Shown here piece by piece: positions 13,597 through 21,692 of a stretch of 64,000 nt of DNA. The DNA comes from Prochlorococcus sp. AG-418-M08. GTDB lineage: Bacteria > Cyanobacteriota > Cyanobacteriia > PCC-6307 > Cyanobiaceae. Position 1 is the first letter of the stretch; each line of letters begins with the position of its first letter. The notes under the pieces are model-generated. The model ran no database searches. It saw nothing but the letters and a program-made list of their open reading frames with translations, and was not told where the DNA came from. The translations under genes were made by a program, and so were the position numbers. The stretch covers positions 1-64,000 of the forward strand of contig QCMG01000006.1 of assembly GCA_003213955.1 (NCBI GenBank). The letters run 5' to 3'.

Positions 13597-14466
13597 TTAT
13601 TTATGTCTTCCAATTGTAAATCTTCCAATTCCACAAAAATCATTTAATACTTCTACATTAGTAAATCTATTTTCGAGAAATAATTGTTTAACTCTAGCAC
13701 CTTGATCAAAATGATTCTCAATTAATAACCAACCTTTTTCTTTTAAATAATAAGGCGCATATTTAACTATTTCTTTTATGTGATCCATACCGTCTTCTCC
13801 TCCTAAAAGAGCATTTTTAGGTTCAAAATTCTTTACCTCTATTGGTAATTCTTCATAAGCATTTTGCGGAATATACGGGGGATTAGCTATAGCTAAATCT
13901 ATATACCCCTTAAACTCCTCAATAGGATCCCACCAATTTCCAATATAAAATTTCAAATTTGATTGATTAGAATTATTGGAAAAGTTTCTCGAGGCAATGT
14001 CTAAAGCATCTTTATCAATATCAGTCGCAAGTCCATCCCAGTTAGGATTTGCCAATGCTAAAGCTATACTTATTGCACCTGAACCAGCTCCTAAATCAAC
14101 AAATGTTATTTTTTCTCCCTTCCTTTTGAATTTTTCCGAAACTATTTCAATTATGAGTTCTGTTTCTGGTCGTGGGATAAGAACTTTATTTGATACCTCT
14201 AGCTTGAGATCCCTCCAATAAGTAATCCCGCTTAAATGTTGAATAGGTATAGAAAATTTTAGGTGTTTATCCCAAAAAGTTTCAAGTATTTCTAAATTAG
14301 TTTCTAATTGTATATTTTTTTCTGATTTTATTCTAAGCAAATTTAAATCTTTTTTTGATAAGCCGCCTAGTGAGTCAATAAGAAGACTTAGTGATTTGCT
14401 GTCTCCCCCTTTCATTATTTGTTTTTCTTTCCACAAGAGAAATTTTTCTGTGGAAATTGTATGCAT
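13597..14466 (-). CDS. prmC: Release-factor glutamine N5-methyltransferase
   Basis: SAM-dependent enzyme that methylates the Gln of the GGQ motif in peptide release factors RF1 and RF2. It has 289 residues. An N-terminal helical domain precedes a Rossmann methyltransferase domain with FVDLGAGSGAISIALA (motif I, about 122-137), DIDKDALDIASRN, and the catalytic AIANPPYIP signature near 193-201. VLIPRPETELIIE near 95-107 is also typical of PrmC/HemK. It is followed closely by tsaC; psbM lies 12 nt upstream on the same strand. Confidence 0.93.
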   Translation of the reverse strand: MHTISTEKFLLWKEKQIMKGGDSKSLSLLIDSLGGLSKKDLNLLRIKSEKNIQLETNLEILETFWDKHLKFSIPIQHLSGITYWRDLKLEVSNKVLIPRPETELIIEIVSEKFKRKGEKITFVDLGAGSGAISIALALANPNWDGLATDIDKDALDIASRNFSNNSNQSNLKFYIGNWWDPIEEFKGYIDLAIANPPYIPQNAYEELPIEVKNFEPKNALLGGEDGMDHIKEIVKYAPYYLKEKGWLLIENHFDQGARVKQLFLENRFTNVEVLNDFCGIGRFTIGRHK

Positions 14467-14478
14467 TAATTATTTAAC

Positions 14479-14631
14479 TTAACGTTTTGGGCCAAGCTTA
14501 CCCTTACCTGAGTCTGAGTAAAAACTTGATTTTTCTCCATCTTGTGTAGAAATAAATAAACCAATCAGAAAAATCGTCGGTACTCCAACGAAAAGAAGAC
14601 TAGCTACGAAACCAAAATTTGTTGTTTCCAT
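14479..14631 (-). CDS. psbM: Photosystem II reaction centre protein M, with C-terminal extension
   Basis: Single-helix PSII subunit at the dimer interface. The 50-residue product begins METTNFGFVASLLFVGVPTI, matching PsbM closely, and continues into the transmembrane helix (about 6-27). PsbM in most cyanobacteria and plants has 34-38 residues. Here an extra hydrophilic tail of about 15 residues ends in GKGKLGPKR. The frame is intact from ATG to TAA. It lies 12 nt before prmC on the same strand. Confidence 0.93.
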   Translation of the reverse strand: METTNFGFVASLLFVGVPTIFLIGLFISTQDGEKSSFYSDSGKGKLGPKR

Positions 14632-14734
14632 ATTAAAAAGACAAATTCAATAATTATTAAACTATAAACATTTAAATGGAAATAAAGTGGAAAAATCAAA
14701 AAGTCGACTTACTCATTAACAGTCTTAAACAATT

Positions 14735-15097
14735 TTATCTAGGTAATTTTTTGTTTTTAGCAGATTCTTTCAAATCTTTTAAATTTGAAGGAGGAGATTG
14801 TGGCTTCGTAAGTATTACTGCAGATGACTTAATAAGAGCTTGGCATGCAAGTCTCCAATTATCAGGTCTATTTTTAAGTTTTTCTTCTTCTACGATCGTT
14901 AGAGGACTAAGCGAACTTTCTGTTCCTCCCTCAACTGAAACAAAACAGGTACTACATTGTCCAACTCCGCCACAATTTCCCAATATGCCTTTAAGTCCAT
15001 AAAGTTGTAATTGCTCTTTGATTACTAACTCTCTTAAATTCTCTCCAGGTTTGCATTTGATATCTATTCCTTCTCTGATGAATCTGATTGTAGTCAT
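14735..15097 (-). CDS. [2Fe-2S] ferredoxin-like protein
   Basis: Small electron carrier, 120 residues. Likely cluster ligands are Cys42, Cys48, Cys51 and Cys85 in the pattern C-x5-C-x2-C-x33-C. Photosynthetic plant-type ferredoxin has C-x4-C-x2-C; the x5 spacing is that of adrenodoxin or Isc-type ferredoxins, so it is probably not the main photosystem I acceptor PetF. Local context is LGNCGGVGQCSTCFVSVEGG. A basic, lysine-rich tail follows residue 100. It is divergent from psbB across a 225-nt gap. Its redox partner is unknown. Confidence 0.85.
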   Translation of the reverse strand: MTTIRFIREGIDIKCKPGENLRELVIKEQLQLYGLKGILGNCGGVGQCSTCFVSVEGGTESSLSPLTIVEEEKLKNRPDNWRLACQALIKSSAVILTKPQSPPSNLKDLKESAKNKKLPR

Positions 15098-15322
15098 TTT
15101 TTTTTGTTATTTTTTATCTATTTTGGCGCTTTACTTTGAGAATTGTGACCAAAATATTAACATATTTTAGTTAAAATTTTCCTGAAACACCAGTGATGGG
15201 AATTTATCTCACCAGTTTTACTAAGAAAATTAATTTATTTACAAAACTCTCTCAAAGCACAAAAAACCCTTACTATCATGATGTTTAGCTGTTTATTCAG
15301 CATCGTTACAAGAATTTAACCG

Positions 15323-16846
15323 ATGGGATTGCCTTGGTATAGAGTTCACACAGTAGTTATCAACGACCCCGGTCGACTACTAGCTGTGCATCTTATGCAT
15401 ACTGCATTATTAGCCGGCTGGGCCGGTTCTATGGCTTTATATGAATTAGCCATTTTTGATCCTTCAGACGCTGTTCTAAATCCAATGTGGAGACAGGGAA
15501 TGTATGTCATGCCTTTCATGGCAAGACTAGGAATCACAAGTAGTTGGAATGGATGGGATATTACAGGTGCTACCGGAGTTGATCCAGGTTTTTGGAGCTT
15601 TGAGGGTGTAGCCGCAGCTCACATTGTATTTAGTGGACTATTAATGCTTGCTTCAATATGGCATTGGACATATTGGGATTTAGATTTATGGGAAGACGAA
15701 AGAACAGGAGAACCTGCTCTTGATCTTCCAAGAATATTTGGAATACACCTATTACTAGCAGGAATTACTTGCTTTGGATTCGGTGCTTTTCATTGCGCTA
15801 ATGTTGGCATTTGGGTTTCAGATCCATATGGTTTAACTGGCCATGTCGAACCTGTAGCTCCTTCTTGGGGGGTGGATGGTTTTAATCCATTTAATCCTGG
15901 GGGAATAGTAGCAAATCATATTGCAGCTGGCCTTTTAGGTATTATTGGTGGGATATTTCACATTACGAATAGACCAGGTGAAAGGCTTTATAGAGCTCTA
16001 AAGCTTGGGAGCTTGGAAGGAGTATTAGCTAGTGCATTAGCAGCTGTTCTGTTTGTATCATTTGTTGTAGCTGGAACAATGTGGTACGGCTCTGCCACAA
16101 CCCCCGTAGAATTGTTTGGACCTACAAGATACCAATGGGATTCAGGTTACTTCAAAACTGAAATAAACAGGAGAGTCCAAACAGCTATTGACAATGGTGC
16201 CACAAGGGAAGAAGCATATGCTTCAATTCCAGAAAAGCTTGCATTCTACGACTATGTAGGTAATAGCCCTGCCAAAGGAGGATTGTTCAGGGTTGGAGCT
16301 CTTGTAAACGGTGATGGTTTACCCACTGGTTGGCAAGGACATATTGCTTTTCAAGACAAAGACGGGAATGACTTAGAAGTAAGAAGAATTCCTAACTTCT
16401 TTGAGAACTTCCCAGTTATATTGGAAGATAAAGAAGGTAATGTAAGAGCTGATATCCCCTTTAGAAGGGCTGAAGCAAAGTATTCATTTGAACAAACCGG
16501 TATAACAGCTACTATCTACGGTGGTGATCTTAGTGGTCAAACATTTACAGATCCTGCTGTAGTAAAAAGATTAGCTAGAAAAGCACAGCTAGGTGAAGCA
16601 TTTAAGTTTGATAGAGAAACTTATAAATCTGATGGTGTATTCCGAAGTTCTCCTAGAGCTTGGTTTACATATGCACATTTGTGCTTCGGATTGTTGTTCC
16701 TATTTGGTCATTGGTGGCATGCTTCAAGAACTCTTTACAGAGACTCCTTTGCTGGTATTGATGCCGAGATAGGAGATCAAGTTGAGTTTGGTCTCTTTAA
16801 GAAACTTGGTGACGAAACCACTAGAAGAATCCCAGGAAGGGTTTAA
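15323..16846 (+). CDS. psbB: Photosystem II CP47 chlorophyll-binding protein
   Basis: Inner antenna of photosystem II, 507 residues, full length. It begins [20 protein letters not shown] as in all PsbB proteins. There are six transmembrane helices with chlorophyll-ligating His residues (for example [45 protein letters not shown]) and a long lumenal loop between helices 5 and 6 (about 260-450). [13 protein letters not shown] is near the C-terminus. psbT follows after 23 nt and a strong terminator closes the unit. The 225-nt upstream region has a possible -10 (TATCAT, 15274-15279) without a good -35. Confidence 0.99.
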   Translation: MGLPWYRVHTVVINDPGRLLAVHLMHTALLAGWAGSMALYELAIFDPSDAVLNPMWRQGMYVMPFMARLGITSSWNGWDITGATGVDPGFWSFEGVAAAHIVFSGLLMLASIWHWTYWDLDLWEDERTGEPALDLPRIFGIHLLLAGITCFGFGAFHCANVGIWVSDPYGLTGHVEPVAPSWGVDGFNPFNPGGIVANHIAAGLLGIIGGIFHITNRPGERLYRALKLGSLEGVLASALAAVLFVSFVVAGTMWYGSATTPVELFGPTRYQWDSGYFKTEINRRVQTAIDNGATREEAYASIPEKLAFYDYVGNSPAKGGLFRVGALVNGDGLPTGWQGHIAFQDKDGNDLEVRRIPNFFENFPVILEDKEGNVRADIPFRRAEAKYSFEQTGITATIYGGDLSGQTFTDPAVVKRLARKAQLGEAFKFDRETYKSDGVFRSSPRAWFTYAHLCFGLLFLFGHWWHASRTLYRDSFAGIDAEIGDQVEFGLFKKLGDETTRRIPGRV

Positions 16847-16869
16847 ATTAAACTTTATTATTATTTCTT

Positions 16870-16968
16870 ATGGAAGCTTTTGCTTACGTTCTCATTTTAA
16901 CTCTCGCAGTTGTTACTCTATTTTTTGCAGTCGCTTTTAGAGATCCACCTAAATTCGACAGAAAATAA
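16870..16968 (+). CDS. psbT: Photosystem II reaction centre protein T
   Basis: Single-helix PSII subunit at the monomer-monomer interface. The 32-residue product starts [20 protein letters not shown] and ends RDPPKFDRK, the canonical PsbT length and pattern. It is placed 23 nt after psbB, the conserved psbB-psbT order. It ends just before an intrinsic terminator. Confidence 0.97.
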   Translation: MEAFAYVLILTLAVVTLFFAVAFRDPPKFDRK

Positions 16969-16971
16969 TGT

Positions 16972-17008
16972 AAAAAAAAACCTCCAAAATTTTGGAGGTT
17001 TTTTTTTA
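16972..17008 (+). terminator. Intrinsic terminator of psbB-psbT
   Basis: A perfect hairpin CCTCCAAAATTTTGGAGG (16981-16998) preceded by nine A and followed by nine T. The flanking A and T runs make the stem longer and the signal potentially bidirectional. nrdR begins 73 nt later on the same strand, so this separates the two transcripts. Confidence 0.9.
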
Positions 17009-17070
17009 CTACTTTTCATAATCATGATATTAATCTAGTATTAGAGTAAAAGATTGTTTTAATTCACTAT

Positions 17071-17550
17071 ATGCAGTGTCCTACCTGTCAAAATACAGAT
17101 AGCAGAGTTTTAGAATCTAGGTCTGCTGATACTGGAAAAAGTGTAAGAAGAAGAAGAGAGTGTTTAAATTGCAGCTTTAGATTCACCACATATGAAAGGG
17201 TTGAGACAATGCCAATTTCTGTTCTTAAAAAGGATGGGAGCAGAGAATTATTTAATAAAAATAAATTATTTAATGGGATTTCTAGGGCATGTGAAAAAAC
17301 AACATTTTCTAGAGAAGCAATTGTTGATTTTGTTGATGCAATTGAATCCCAAATAATACAAGACTCAAATAAAGATATTAAATCTAATCAAATTGGAGAA
17401 TTAATTCTCAAAGGCTTGAGGAAAGAAAACGAAGTTGCTTACATAAGATATGCATCAGTTTACAGGAAATTTAATGGGGTAAAAGACTTTGTTTCAACTC
17501 TTGAATCTCTAAAAGGCAATTCAAAAAATGAATTGGCTTCAATTTTATAA
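17071..17550 (+). CDS. nrdR: Transcriptional repressor NrdR
   Basis: Zinc-ribbon and ATP-cone regulator that represses ribonucleotide reductase genes according to the ATP/dATP state. The 159 residues fit the family. Zinc ligands are Cys3, Cys6, Cys31 and Cys34, with the DNA-binding RRRREC region between. The ATP-cone domain begins [20 protein letters not shown] near residue 50. It starts with ATG 73 nt beyond the psbT terminator. No NrdR box was sought outside this window. Confidence 0.96.
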   Translation: MQCPTCQNTDSRVLESRSADTGKSVRRRRECLNCSFRFTTYERVETMPISVLKKDGSRELFNKNKLFNGISRACEKTTFSREAIVDFVDAIESQIIQDSNKDIKSNQIGELILKGLRKENEVAYIRYASVYRKFNGVKDFVSTLESLKGNSKNELASIL

Positions 17551-17603
17551 ATTCAGCGTATTAAAGTGTAGAATATAAACTACAAAAAATTGTTTTTTAG
17601 TTT

Positions 17604-17646
17604 GCAGGCTAAAAGCAATCCTTTCTAACTACCTAAGGTAGTCTGC
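17604..17646 (+). promoter_or_regulatory. Structured leader upstream of rpsA
   Basis: Within the 106-nt gap before rpsA is a compact hairpin ACTACC-TAA-GGTAGT (17628-17642), enclosed by a second pairing, GCAG (about 17605-17608) with CTGC (17643-17646). It ends about 10 nt before the ATG, where the ribosome would bind. E. coli S1 regulates its own mRNA through a folded 5' leader, so an autoregulatory element is plausible. The fold is seen; the function is inference. Confidence 0.35.
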
Positions 17647-17656
17647 GTTTTAACAA

Positions 17657-18730
17657 ATGATAGAAAATTCTTCTCAAAGCTTAAAAGAAATTTCAGATGA
17701 AAAAGAAATTGAAAATTCAAATGTACAAGAAAATACCTTAGAAACTCCAAAAGAGGAGGATTTATCATATGAAACCAAGGATATTCCTTCTGCTGAGTCT
17801 TCCGCAAGAGTAAGTGATTTGGATAGTGCAGGATTTACTCAAGAAGATTTTGCTTCTTTGTTAGGAAAGTATGATTACAATTTTAAACCTGGCGATCTTG
17901 TAAAAGGTACAGTTTTTGCTTTAGAGCCTAAAGGCGCAATGATAGATATTGGTGCTAAGACTGCTGCTTTTATGCCTATGCAAGAAGTATCAATAAATAG
18001 AGTTGAAGGACTAAGTGATGTTTTGCAACCCTCTGAAAGTAGAGAATTTTTTATAATGAGTGAAGAGAATGAAGATGGTCAATTAGCATTATCAATTAGA
18101 AGGATAGAATATCAAAGAGCTTGGGAAAGGGTAAGACAACTACAGAAGGAAGATGCAACAATATATTCTGAGGTTTTTGCAACTAATAGAGGTGGTGCAT
18201 TAGTCAGAGTAGAGGGTTTGAGAGGTTTTATCCCTGGATCTCATATTAGTGCACGAAAATTAAAAGAAGATTTAGAAGGCGAGTACTTACCTTTAAAATT
18301 TCTGGAAGTAGACGAAGAGAGAAATAGATTAGTTTTGAGTCATAGAAGGGCTTTAGTTGAGAAAAAAATGAATAGACTGGAAGTCGGCGAAGTCGTTGTA
18401 GGTTCTGTAAAAGGAATTAAACCTTATGGAGCTTTTATTGATATCGGTGGCGTGAGCGGTCTTTTACATATATCTGAAATCAGTCATGAGCATATTGAAA
18501 CGCCTCATAATGTTTTAAATGTAAATGATCAAATGAAGGTAATGATAATAGATTTAGATTCTGAGAGAGGGAGAATATCTCTATCAACAAAAGCTTTAGA
18601 ACCTGAACCAGGAGATATGTTAAAAGACCCACAAAAAGTTTTTGATAAAGCTGAAGAAATGGCTGCAAAATATAAGCAAATGTTACTTGAGCAAACTGAT
18701 GAGAATGAAGAGATTGCAGAAACTGAATAA
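17657..18730 (+). CDS. rpsA: 30S ribosomal protein S1
   Basis: mRNA-binding ribosomal protein, 357 residues, typical of the cyanobacterial/chloroplast form with three S1 (OB-fold) domains rather than the six of E. coli. The domains begin near GDLVKGTVFALEPKGAMIDI (about 77), near ATIYSEVFATNRGGALVRVE (about 164), and at GEVVVGSVKGIKPYGAFIDI (about 248); the last is the most canonical. The N-terminal 60 residues are acidic and look disordered; the C-terminus is also acidic. The preceding leader can form a hairpin next to the start codon. Confidence 0.95.
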   Translation: MIENSSQSLKEISDEKEIENSNVQENTLETPKEEDLSYETKDIPSAESSARVSDLDSAGFTQEDFASLLGKYDYNFKPGDLVKGTVFALEPKGAMIDIGAKTAAFMPMQEVSINRVEGLSDVLQPSESREFFIMSEENEDGQLALSIRRIEYQRAWERVRQLQKEDATIYSEVFATNRGGALVRVEGLRGFIPGSHISARKLKEDLEGEYLPLKFLEVDEERNRLVLSHRRALVEKKMNRLEVGEVVVGSVKGIKPYGAFIDIGGVSGLLHISEISHEHIETPHNVLNVNDQMKVMIIDLDSERGRISLSTKALEPEPGDMLKDPQKVFDKAEEMAAKYKQMLLEQTDENEEIAETE

Positions 18731-18855
18731 AAATTCTTGAAGTTATGCTTTATTTTTAAACTAATTTTAGGTGTTTTTCTAATTTCAACTTAATAACCTA
18801 TTGATTAATATTTACGATTTAATTTAGGATTAAAACAATTTCTTAAAATTATATA

Positions 18856-20097
18856 ATGAGTGATTTTATTTTTACCTCTGAATCCGTAACTGAAGGACAT
18901 CCTGACAAGATATGCGACCAAATAAGTGATGCGGTTTTAGATGCTTTATTGACCGAAGATCCAGAAAGCAGAGTAGCCTGCGAAACAGTTGTAAATACTG
19001 GTCTTTGTTTACTCACAGGTGAAATAACCTCTAGAACAAAGCTTGATTATATAAAACTTGTAAGGAATGTAATTAGAGAAATTGGATATGAAGGTTCAAA
19101 AGCTGGAGGTTTTGACTCAAATAGCTGTGCCGTTTTAGTGGCTCTTGATGAACAATCACCTGATATTTCTCAAGGAGTAAATCAGGCAGATGATATGAAC
19201 GAGGATTTGGAAAATAATACTGGTGCTGGTGACCAAGGAATAATGTTTGGTTACGCATGTGATGAAACACCTGAATTAATGCCGTTACCAATCTGCTTAG
19301 CTCACAGATTAGCCAGACAGCTTGCGAAAGTAAGGCATGAAAATGTGCTCAAATATCTACTACCTGATGGTAAAACACAAGTAAGTATTGATTACAAAAA
19401 AGGGGTTCCAGTTTCAATAAACACTGTCTTAATTTCAACTCAGCATACAGCTGAGATTAATGGAATTACAAACGAAGAGGAAATTCGTCAAAAGATAACA
19501 GAAGATTTATGGATCAATGTTGTATTACCCGTAACTGAAGATTTAGAAATCAAACCAACCAGAGAAAAGACAAGATTTTTGGTAAACCCTACTGGTAAAT
19601 TTGTCGTAGGAGGACCTCAAGGAGATGCAGGTCTCACTGGTAGAAAAATAATTGTTGATACTTATGGAGGATATGCAAGGCATGGAGGTGGTGCATTTTC
19701 TGGCAAAGATCCTACCAAAGTTGACAGGTCAGCTGCTTATGCAGCACGTTATGTAGCTAAAAGTATTGTTAAAGCAAAATTAGCAAAAAAAGCAGAAGTA
19801 CAACTAAGTTATGCTATTGGAGTTGCTAAACCAATTTCAATTCTTGTTGATACTTTTGGTACTAGTACTATTTCTGAAGATAATTTGAAAGATCTAATTA
19901 ACAAAAATTTTGATTTAAGGCCTGCAGCAATAATAAAAGAATTTGATTTAAGAAATCTACCAAAAAAAATGGGTGGAGAATTTTTCAGGAAAACTGCATC
20001 TTATGGACATTTTGGTAGAAACGATTTAGAGCTTCCATGGGAAAATGTAGAAGAAAAAGCAACTCAGCTAATAAAGGACTCAAAAGACTTTTTATAG
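18856..20097 (+). CDS. metK: S-adenosylmethionine synthetase
   Basis: Makes S-adenosylmethionine from methionine and ATP, supplying methylation, chlorophyll synthesis and polyamine pathways. It has 413 residues. Hallmarks are [20 protein letters not shown] near 9-28 (first ATP/metal motif), [18 protein letters not shown] near 122-139, and the glycine-rich [19 protein letters not shown] near 275-293. The 125-nt upstream region shows no SAM riboswitch. The FGGY kinase follows after 6 nt. Confidence 0.98.
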   Translation: MSDFIFTSESVTEGHPDKICDQISDAVLDALLTEDPESRVACETVVNTGLCLLTGEITSRTKLDYIKLVRNVIREIGYEGSKAGGFDSNSCAVLVALDEQSPDISQGVNQADDMNEDLENNTGAGDQGIMFGYACDETPELMPLPICLAHRLARQLAKVRHENVLKYLLPDGKTQVSIDYKKGVPVSINTVLISTQHTAEINGITNEEEIRQKITEDLWINVVLPVTEDLEIKPTREKTRFLVNPTGKFVVGGPQGDAGLTGRKIIVDTYGGYARHGGGAFSGKDPTKVDRSAAYAARYVAKSIVKAKLAKKAEVQLSYAIGVAKPISILVDTFGTSTISEDNLKDLINKNFDLRPAAIIKEFDLRNLPKKMGGEFFRKTASYGHFGRNDLELPWENVEEKATQLIKDSKDFL

Positions 20098-20103
20098 ATA
20101 TTT

Positions 20104-21339
20104 ATGCTAGATCAATTTTTTGGGGGTTTAAATTTTGGTACTAGTGGTGCAAGAATATCCATAATTAATTCAAAAAAAGAACTTAGATATTCGAATTCGG
20201 TTCCATATGAAGATGATTTAAAAAATCCTAATTCTTGGATTAATTCTTGTGAAAAACTTCTTTATAGCTTACCTCTTAATATCAAAAGAAATATTATTAA
20301 TTTGGCGATTTCTGGTAAATCTGGAATTTTAACAGCATTCGATTTAAGAGGAGATCCGATAGAAGAAGCTATACCTTATGACGAAGTATCTAACAAAAAT
20401 AAAAGTATTATTAAATCGGTGACTGCTGGAGAAGACCATTTACAAAGCCCATACAGTAGTCTTTCTAAAGCATTAAAATTAATTGAGAAATATGGAACAA
20501 ATATTATTTTAAGAAATCAATCAGATTGGATAACTGGGTGGTTCTTGAAAGATTGGAAATATGGAGAAGAAAATAATAATATCGAACTTGGTTGGGACTT
20601 AATAAAAGAATCATGGCCAAATATTTTTCTTAATACCGCATGGCAAAAATGCTTTCCTCTAATAATTAAAAGTGGGAAAGTTTTAGGTCAAATCGATTCT
20701 GGCTTATCAGAAAGATTCAAATTGAACAAGAAATTATTACTAATCTCAGGTACAACCGATTCTAATGCCGCTTTATTAGCTGCCGAATTAGATAAGGAAG
20801 AAGGTTTAACAGTTCTAGGGACCAAAATAGAAGTAAAAAAAATTTATAAAAACCCAAAAAAAGACGAGGGCATAATAAACAATAGAGTAGGAGGAGATTG
20901 GATATGCGGAGGTGCATCAAATGCTGGATGTGGAATTTTATCTAATTTTTTTTCTGATTTAGAGATAAAAGAACTTAGCAGACAAATAAATACATCAAAA
21001 AAAACAACTCTTAATCTTTTACCACTTAATAGTAGAGGTGAAAGATTCCCGATTAATGATCCTTTTTTAGAGCCAATTCTTCACCCTAGGCCTGTAAGCG
21101 ACTCCCTTTATTTACATGCACTGTTTGAAGGACTTGCCAGGATCGAACTAAGGTCATGGTTAAGATTATATGAACTGACAGGTTCACTTCCAAAAAAGAT
21201 TGTTACTGTTGGTAGAGGTTCAAAAAACCCTCAGTGGAGAACTATAAGAGAAAAAGTTATTAATATCCCTATAGTTTCATGCCAAAAAACAACCTCATTT
21301 GGAACAGCTTTAATAGCAATTGATGCAAAAAATAGTTAA
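20104..21339 (+). CDS. FGGY-family carbohydrate kinase
   Basis: ATP-dependent sugar kinase of 411 residues, somewhat shorter than the roughly 500 of XylB or GlpK. The ATPase-fold start GGLNFGTSGARISIIN is at residues 7-22, with LAISGKSGILTAFDLRGDPI near 75, the catalytic-domain phosphate motif ISGTTDSNAALLAAEL near 220, and a C-terminal adenosine motif KKIVTVGRGSKNPQWR near 370. Cyanobacterial and plant members of this short subgroup act on D-ribulose or xylulose, but the substrate here cannot be fixed. It sits 6 nt after metK and is probably co-transcribed. Confidence 0.82.
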   Translation: MLDQFFGGLNFGTSGARISIINSKKELRYSNSVPYEDDLKNPNSWINSCEKLLYSLPLNIKRNIINLAISGKSGILTAFDLRGDPIEEAIPYDEVSNKNKSIIKSVTAGEDHLQSPYSSLSKALKLIEKYGTNIILRNQSDWITGWFLKDWKYGEENNNIELGWDLIKESWPNIFLNTAWQKCFPLIIKSGKVLGQIDSGLSERFKLNKKLLLISGTTDSNAALLAAELDKEEGLTVLGTKIEVKKIYKNPKKDEGIINNRVGGDWICGGASNAGCGILSNFFSDLEIKELSRQINTSKKTTLNLLPLNSRGERFPINDPFLEPILHPRPVSDSLYLHALFEGLARIELRSWLRLYELTGSLPKKIVTVGRGSKNPQWRTIREKVINIPIVSCQKTTSFGTALIAIDAKNS

Positions 21340-21426
21340 CCTTTTTAATATTTTTAGTTAAGATATAAAATTTAATAAAAGGGGTTTCACAAACTACACA
21401 TCTTAATTTAGAGTATATAAGTTATA

Positions 21427-21499
21427 GCCGGGATAGCTCAGTTGGTAGAGCAGGCGACTGAAAATCGCCGTGTCCCCAGTTCAAATCTGGGTCCTGGCA
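21427..21499 (+). tRNA. tRNA-Phe (anticodon GAA)
   Basis: 73-nt cloverleaf with acceptor GCCGGGA/TCCTGGC (one G-T pair), D-arm GCTCAGTTGGTAGAGC, T-arm CCCAGTTCAAATCTGGG and anticodon loop CTGAAAA giving GAA. CCA is not encoded. TATA-rich sequence at 21414-21421 may be the -10 region. The gene marks the left edge of a small islet whose right edge (24961-25011) carries a diverged copy of this gene's 3' end. Confidence 0.97.
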
Positions 21500-21504
21500 C
21501 CTTT

Positions 21505-21528
21505 AAACCCTTTCTATGAAGGGGTTTT
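21505..21528 (+). terminator. Intrinsic terminator after tRNA-Phe
   Basis: Stem AAACCCTTTC / GAAGGGGTTT with a TAT loop and one T-G pair, followed by a T-rich run (ATTTTTTA). It begins 6 nt after the tRNA. A near-identical element sits at 24989-25011. Confidence 0.8.
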
Positions 21529-21692
21529 ATTTTTTATAGTGGGAAAACAGTATCATGACTCCCTTAAAAGAAAATAAGCTCCAAGTTTGAACTTAATTCT
21601 CGTCTTACCTGAGTAACATAACTACTGCTGCAAAAAAAGTGCCATAAAATAGGTATTAAATATAATGTAAATTATTAGAGAAATTTAAAAAA

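Noticed and set aside
14676-15002. 108-codon plus-strand frame opposite the ferredoxin gene
   Set aside because: It is the shadow of the [2Fe-2S] ferredoxin on the minus strand, where the Cys pattern is conserved; the plus-strand product shows no recognisable features.
15182-15290. 30-codon frame in the psbB leader (start about 15196)
   Set aside because: No ribosome-binding site or family similarity; likely chance in the non-coding leader.
18731-18855. Possible SAM riboswitch upstream of metK
   Set aside because: No conserved SAM-I, SAM-II or SAM-IV type core could be recognised in the 125-nt AT-rich gap.
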